Part shown: piece by piece, positions 60,851 through 64,000 of the stretch
Layout of the letters: every line of letters begins with the position of its first letter
Position numbering within the stretch: position 1 is the first letter of the stretch
Assembly: GCA_963743275.1 (NCBI GenBank)
Contig: CAVUPB010000003.1
Location: 133,251 to 197,250, forward strand
DNA: 64,000 nt
Reading direction: 5' to 3'
DNA from: JALYLC01 sp963743275
GTDB taxonomy: Bacteria; Actinomycetota; Thermoleophilia; Gaiellales; JALYLC01
The notes under the pieces: model-generated
Database searches by the model: none
What the model saw: only the letters and a program-made list of their open reading frames with translations
What the model was told of the DNA's origin: nothing
Translations under genes and position numbers: made by a program

Positions 60851-61030
60851 GTGAACGCGCTTCTCAAGCCCGCGGAGGTGCAGGCGTTGCTGGGCGTGTC
60901 GCGAGCATGGGTGTACGCCGCGGCCCAGGACGGTCGGCTGCCGTGCGTGCGCCTCGGCGGCCCGGACGGCCCGCTTCGGTTCCGACCCACCGACCTCGAG
61001 CGCCTTGTCGACTCCTGGGCGCGCTCGTGA
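60851..61030 (+). CDS. Excisionase-like / helix-turn-helix protein
   Basis: A 59-residue MerR-like HTH read from GTG 60851: LLKPAEVQALLGVSRAWVYA is the first helix pair and AAQDGRLPCVRLGG the wing, then LRFRPTDLERLVDSWA. This is the usual form of HTH_17 DNA-binding proteins encoded just before tyrosine integrases, where they act as excisionase or repressor. The integrase starts 80 nt downstream. The start is uncertain because the frame is open upstream. Confidence 0.75.
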   Translation: MNALLKPAEVQALLGVSRAWVYAAAQDGRLPCVRLGGPDGPLRFRPTDLERLVDSWARS

Positions 61031-61109
61031 TGGCGCGCGGTAGGGTTCGCGGTCGCCGCCCGAGGCACGGGGCGGACAGACCACCGCTGCGACGACGAGG
61101 AGCGTAGGT

Positions 61110-62210
61110 ATGCGCGGAGGCACCATCACCCCTCGTCCGCTGGCGGACGGTTCGCCCGCGTGGGTGCTCATGTGGCGCGTCGGTGGTCGCCGAGTGAAGC
61201 GAACGGTGCGCGGCACGCGCCGAGAGGCGGAGGCATCCCTCACGGCCGCGCTCGCAGCACGGGACAAGGGCGGGCAGCGGGCGGTCGATACGGACACGTT
61301 CGCCACGCACGCGGCCGTGTGGCTCGAATCGAAGCGCTCCCGCGTCGAGCCCGCCACGCTGATCGTCTACCGCCAGCACCTGGAGCGACGCCTCGTACCG
61401 GCGTTCGGCAACCTCAAGCTCCGCCAGATCACGCGGGCGAGAGTCGAGGCGTATCTCGCGCAGCTGGACGCCGCGGGAGAGATCAGCCACAAGACCGCGA
61501 ACGAGAGCCTCGGACCGCTCCGGCAGATCCTGGCTCGCGCCGTTCGCGAGGGTGTCATCGCCAACAACCCGGCCGTGAGCGTCGACCGCGATGCGCCGCT
61601 CGACCTGCCGTACGACCCGCCGCCGATCCGACCGCTGACGGCGCCGCAGGCCCGCGCATATCTCGAAGCGGCGCCATCCTGGTATCGGCCTATGGCCGAA
61701 GTCCTCCTGGGCGCCGGGCTCCGAATCGGCGAGGCGATCGCACTCGAATGGCGCGACATCGACCGCGACGCGAGCACCCTGCGCATCGAGCGCGCGTACA
61801 AGCGCGGCCTCATCGGGACGCCCAAGGGAGATCGTGCGCGCGCCGTCGCCATCGACTCACACGTTCTCGGCGTCCTGCGCGAGCATCGGCAGGCTCAGCT
61901 CGCCGCAGGCGCGAGAAGCACCGTCGTCTTCGCATCGGGCGCGGGCACGCATCGCCGACCCGCGAATGTCCGCGAGCGCGGCCACGCCCAGACGCTGGCT
62001 GACGCTGGCCTGCCGTCGAGCGTCCGCCTGCACGACCTCAGGCACACCGCGGCGACCCTCTGGCTAGCGGCCGGCGCCTCCGTCTACTTCGTCCAGCAAC
62101 AGCTCGGGCACGCCGATCTCAAAACGACGATCGGCACCTACGGCCATCCTGATCAGGCCGCCCACCGCGAGGCCGCGGAACGCGCCGCCGCCTGGTGGCG
62201 GTCCGGCTAG
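61110..62210 (+). CDS. Tyrosine recombinase / phage-type integrase
   Basis: A 366-residue integrase with all three regions. The N-terminal AP2-like arm-binding part reads WVLMWRVGGRRVKRTVRGTR; the core-binding SAM-like part is FATHAAVWLESKRSRVEPAT; and the catalytic part has Arg in LLGAGLRIGEAIALEWRDI, Lys in GTPKGDRARAV, H-x-x-R in RLHDLRHTAATLWLAAG, His in QQLGHADLKTTI and Tyr in GTYGHPD. AGGAG lies 8 nt before the ATG. It sits 82 nt from the right att repeat, as expected, and should recombine at the tRNA 3' end. Confidence 0.95.
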   Translation: MRGGTITPRPLADGSPAWVLMWRVGGRRVKRTVRGTRREAEASLTAALAARDKGGQRAVDTDTFATHAAVWLESKRSRVEPATLIVYRQHLERRLVPAFGNLKLRQITRARVEAYLAQLDAAGEISHKTANESLGPLRQILARAVREGVIANNPAVSVDRDAPLDLPYDPPPIRPLTAPQARAYLEAAPSWYRPMAEVLLGAGLRIGEAIALEWRDIDRDASTLRIERAYKRGLIGTPKGDRARAVAIDSHVLGVLREHRQAQLAAGARSTVVFASGAGTHRRPANVRERGHAQTLADAGLPSSVRLHDLRHTAATLWLAAGASVYFVQQQLGHADLKTTIGTYGHPDQAAHREAAERAAAWWRSG

Positions 62211-62238
62211 TTCCTGCGGTCGGGCCGCGAACCCGAGG

Positions 62239-62257
62239 GGTACCACTGAGCGGTACC
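62239..62257. promoter_or_regulatory. Paired GGTACC sites, right end
   Basis: GGTACC at 62239-62244 and 62252-62257, the latter again within GAGCGGTACCA. They lie between the integrase stop and the right att repeat and match the left pair at 56868-56885. Confidence 0.45.
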
Positions 62258-62292
62258 AACGACCATCAAACGCTGATGGTTACGAGAAGAAG

Positions 62293-62321
62293 TGCGGATG
62301 AGAGGACTTGAACCTCTCAGG
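62293..62321 (-). repeat. Right attachment site: tRNA 3'-end fragment
   Basis: On the minus strand AGAGG-TTCAAGT-CCTCT forms a T-arm, followed by CATCCGC and A, the acceptor 3' strand and discriminator. The T-loop and acceptor resemble tRNA-Leu. I find no matching D-arm, anticodon arm or 5' acceptor strand upstream, so this is a fragment. The first 18 nt of the plus strand repeat those at 56757-56774. Confidence 0.65.
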
Positions 62322-62405
62322 AGGCCGATCCGTCTTTCGCGCGGTTGAGCGAATGTCCCGCAAACACGCGATTTATGGTCGTCCGCGATCGTCCGGGAAA
62401 GTCCG

Positions 62406-62440
62406 CCAGGGACAGTCGCACTGTCCCTGGACTGTCCCTG
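62406..62440. repeat. CCAGGGACAGT palindrome with extra half-site
   Basis: CCAGGGACAGT (62406-62416) and ACTGTCCCTGG (62420-62430) are perfect 11-bp arms with a 3-nt loop; ACTGTCCCTG is repeated directly at 62431-62440. It could be a REP-like element or a dimer-binding operator. Confidence 0.65.
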
Positions 62441-62508
62441 AGAGCGCGATCCCGGCGCGCAGGACGCGATGCCGACACGAGCATCCCGAGTCGCCACGTC
62501 CCGAAGCA

Positions 62509-62574
62509 TGTCGAGTCGACATCGCCTCCGCCATGCCGATGGATGCCGCCCTTGAGCCGCCTGTCGACTCGACT
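62509..62574. repeat. Second pair of TGTCGASTCGACA 13-mers
   Basis: TGTCGAGTCGACA at 62509-62521 and TGTCGACTCGACT at 62562-62574. Same motif as 57140-57176, in opposite order and with wider spacing (40 nt). Confidence 0.55.
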
Positions 62575-63078
62575 CCGCGTCAAGCGTCCGAAGGCTCGCG
62601 AACCGCCGGCGTGAACTCAGCGAATCCGCCTGTCTGCTCGTCGGCGATGCGGAGGACTCGGGGACGACTAATCCGAACGCTCCGAATACCGCCTCGGCAT
62701 GGTGCGCGCGCCCGGCACTGCGCGGACATGCACCTCGTCGACACCGGACATGGCGGCGAGAACCGCGCGAAGCGCAGGAGCCGGCGGCCTGGCTTCTACG
62801 GCCGACCACGACCTTCGGCTTGTCGAGCTGGTGCTGCGTGCACGCCCTGCGGCGACGATGTAGCCTAATCCCTGCAAATGGGCTGATACTCGCCGCGCTG
62901 TCGGCCGGCGATCGGCCCGGCTGCGTGACTCCTTCCCACGTCGTTTGTGCCGGGATTGTGCCGCTGGGTGGCGAGCCGATCTCGCCTCGCTTCGGTTCCC
63001 GTCGAGGCGTGCGCCATCGCAGACGTCCACGCGAAGTCCCCGTTACCAGGCCCGCAGCGATTCGGCCGCGATGGGTTC

Positions 63079-64000
63079 TGAGCCGTACTGGGTTCCACGG
63101 AGGCTCTGATGCGAGGATTCGGTCCTTGCTGAGAGGAGCCCGTGATGGCGCGTCCCAAGAAGTACCCCGATGAGCTGATCGCGAGAGGTGTGCGGCTGGC
63201 GCTCGAGAGTGAGCGGCCGATCGCGCAGATCGCGGCTGATCTGGGGATCGCGTCGGAGACGCTGCGGCGGCGTGTGCGGCAGGCCGAGGCCGACCAGGGA
63301 CTGCGGCCGGGGCAGCCGACGACGAGCGAGCGGGAGGAGATCCGGCAGCTGCGGCGCGAGAACTTCGAGCTGCGGCGGGCGAACGAGATCTTGAAGTCCG
63401 CTTCGGTGCTTTTCGCCAAGGAGCTCGACGCAGCACCGGACGAAGTGAGCGCGTACATCGATGCGTACCGTGGTCGCTTCGGCGTCGAGCCGATCTGCAG
63501 CGTGCTGGGCGTGTCGGCGTCCGCCTACTACCACCGCAGGAGCGGCGCCCGCTCCCAGCGCGTCGTCGAGGACGCGCAGCTGCTTGCGCTGATCCGCGAG
63601 CTGCACCTCGCCAACTACGAGGCCTACGGGTCGCGCAAGACCTGGCTCGCGCTGCGCCGCGCCGGCCACGAGGTCGGGCGCGACCGCGTCGCCAGGCTCA
63701 TGCGCAAAGCGGGAATCCGCGGCGCGAAAGGCCGTACCAAGCGCTGGAGGACGACCCAGCCCGAGCTCGTGCGCCGGCTGCCAGATCTGGTCGAGCGGCG
63801 CTTCGAGGCGTCCGGGCCGGACGAGCTCTGGGTCGCGGATTTCACCTACCTGCGCAGCTGGCAGGGCGTCGTCTTCCTGAGCTTCGTGATCGACGTCTGG
63901 AGCCGGCGCGTGGTCGGCTGGCAGTTTGCCGCCAACATGCGCACCAGCCTCGTCCTCGACGCGCTGCGCATGGCGCTCTCGGGACGCCGCGCCGGTGCTG
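63079..64000 (+). mobile_element. IS3-family insertion sequence, left part
   Basis: The left terminal repeat appears to start at 63079 with TGAGCCGTACTGGG, the usual start of actinobacterial IS3 elements, about 65 nt before the transposase ATG. The right end lies beyond the window. Confidence 0.75.
63145..64000 (+). CDS. IS3-family transposase, OrfA and OrfB in one frame, 3' truncated by window
   Basis: A continuous frame of 285 codons that runs off the window. Residues 1-95 are OrfA-like: KKYPDELIARGVRLALESE, HTH IAQIAADLGIASETLRRRV, and a leucine-zipper-like coiled coil EEIRQLRRENFELRRANEIL ending FAKELDA. Residues 105 onward are OrfB-like: YRGRFGVEPICSVLGVSASA, NYEAYGSRKTWLALRRAGHE, and WVADFTYLRSWQGVVFLSF with the first DDE Asp. 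IS3 elements normally separate OrfA and OrfB by a programmed -1 frameshift; here no stop or frame change is seen. GAGGAG precedes the ATG. Confidence 0.88.
   Translation, partial: MARPKKYPDELIARGVRLALESERPIAQIAADLGIASETLRRRVRQAEADQGLRPGQPTTSEREEIRQLRRENFELRRANEILKSASVLFAKELDAAPDEVSAYIDAYRGRFGVEPICSVLGVSASAYYHRRSGARSQRVVEDAQLLALIRELHLANYEAYGSRKTWLALRRAGHEVGRDRVARLMRKAGIRGAKGRTKRWRTTQPELVRRLPDLVERRFEASGPDELWVADFTYLRSWQGVVFLSFVIDVWSRRVVGWQFAANMRTSLVLDALRMALSGRRAGA

Larger units (their letters stand above)
56757..62310. mobile_element. Small integrative element with tyrosine integrase
   Basis: Bounded by an 18-nt direct repeat (56757-56774 and 62293-62310, 17 identical). The integrase gene is next to the right repeat and an excisionase-like HTH gene precedes it. 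Paired GGTACC sites occur inside each end. Cargo: a 63-residue minus-strand protein, Clp_N-CPCC fusion, membrane protein, DUF4238 protein. The cargo is visibly less GC-rich than the flanks. No replication, relaxase or capsid gene is seen, so it is an integrative island of about 5.5 kb, possibly mobilised by a helper. Confidence 0.7.
62322..63078. other. Gene-poor stretch between element and IS3
   Basis: About 760 nt with no reading frame that I can support on either strand. It contains a palindrome (62406-62430), inverted 13-mers (62509-62574) and A/T-richer patches such as 62866-62890. It may be remnant DNA of an older insertion. Confidence 0.5.

Noticed and set aside
60673..60854. Chain of mini-frames (27 and 33 codons) joined by 4-nt overlaps to the excisionase-like gene
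   Set aside because: The overlaps are attractive, but third-position G/C in these frames is lower than in the HTH frame, which is itself open through the same DNA; an upstream extension of the HTH protein is equally possible.
62294..62387. Possible complete tRNA on the minus strand ending at the right att repeat
   Set aside because: A GCGGACG stretch at the right distance could mimic the 5' acceptor strand, but it mismatches once and no D-arm or anticodon arm can be drawn between; only the T-arm and 3' acceptor are credible.
62308..62868. Open frames on both strands in the gap before the IS3 element
   Set aside because: Their products are low-complexity, span palindromes, and lack a start context or recognisable domain.

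Overview
The window is very GC-rich, densely packed chromosomal DNA that looks like an actinobacterium, most probably class Thermoleophilia (Solirubrobacterales/Gaiellales-like). The reasons are the strong G/C preference at third codon positions, a 13E12-type DUF222/HNH gene with an actinobacterial SOS box, an ANTAR regulator, a phosphoketolase plus acetate kinase pair, and many genes whose start codon follows a TANNNT -10 hexamer by only 6-8 nt (leaderless transcription). The taxonomic placement is inference from gene content.

Layout. 0-7 kb: end of a CBS-domain protein, DUF1003 protein, a frameshifted siroheme-decarboxylase-like gene divergent from a c-type cytochrome, a HAD phosphatase, serS, and a GntR(YtrA)-ABC transporter operon. 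7-16 kb: a surface-glycan type cluster (two GT2 glycosyltransferases, an alkaline-phosphatase-superfamily protein, LuxR-type HTH, flippase, orphan NarL-type response regulator, acyltransferase) that surrounds sulfate-activation genes (cysC-sat). 16-26 kb: sarcosine-oxidase-like flavoprotein, NadR-like NAD-salvage protein, ornithine cyclodeaminase family enzyme, orphan Flp pilin, flavin/cupin proteins, xpk-ackA operon, ANTAR pseudo-receiver pair. 26-36 kb: maleylacetate reductase-TetR-MFS operon, alcohol dehydrogenase, cupin/TetR pair, PLP decarboxylase, creatininase and cyclase. 36-55 kb: secreted proteins (PKD, FG-GAP, a 1067-residue protein with a papain-like Cys/His pattern), P-type ATPase, VOC proteins, FEN-type exonuclease, ZIP transporter, methyltransferase, an ArsR-DUF899-microprotein-AHSA1 operon, lytic transglycosylase.

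55-64 kb is accessory DNA: a broken SOS-box-preceded DUF222/HNH gene, then a small integrative element (about 56757-62310) bounded by an 18-nt direct repeat whose right copy is a tRNA 3' end (T-arm plus acceptor strand), carrying a tyrosine integrase, an excisionase-like HTH, a DUF4238 protein, a membrane protein and a Clp_N-CPCC fusion. It is followed by about 0.8 kb without recognisable genes and by the left end of an IS3-family insertion sequence cut by the window end.

Two features cut across the window. First, five copies of an intergenic palindrome with invariant core GGGGTC(A/T)GACCCC and co-varying arms sit in 3' intergenic positions. Second, about ten single-base frameshifts interrupt otherwise conserved genes, mostly after 37 kb; residual assembly indels are the simplest explanation, and the affected genes should be read as probably intact in the cell until checked.
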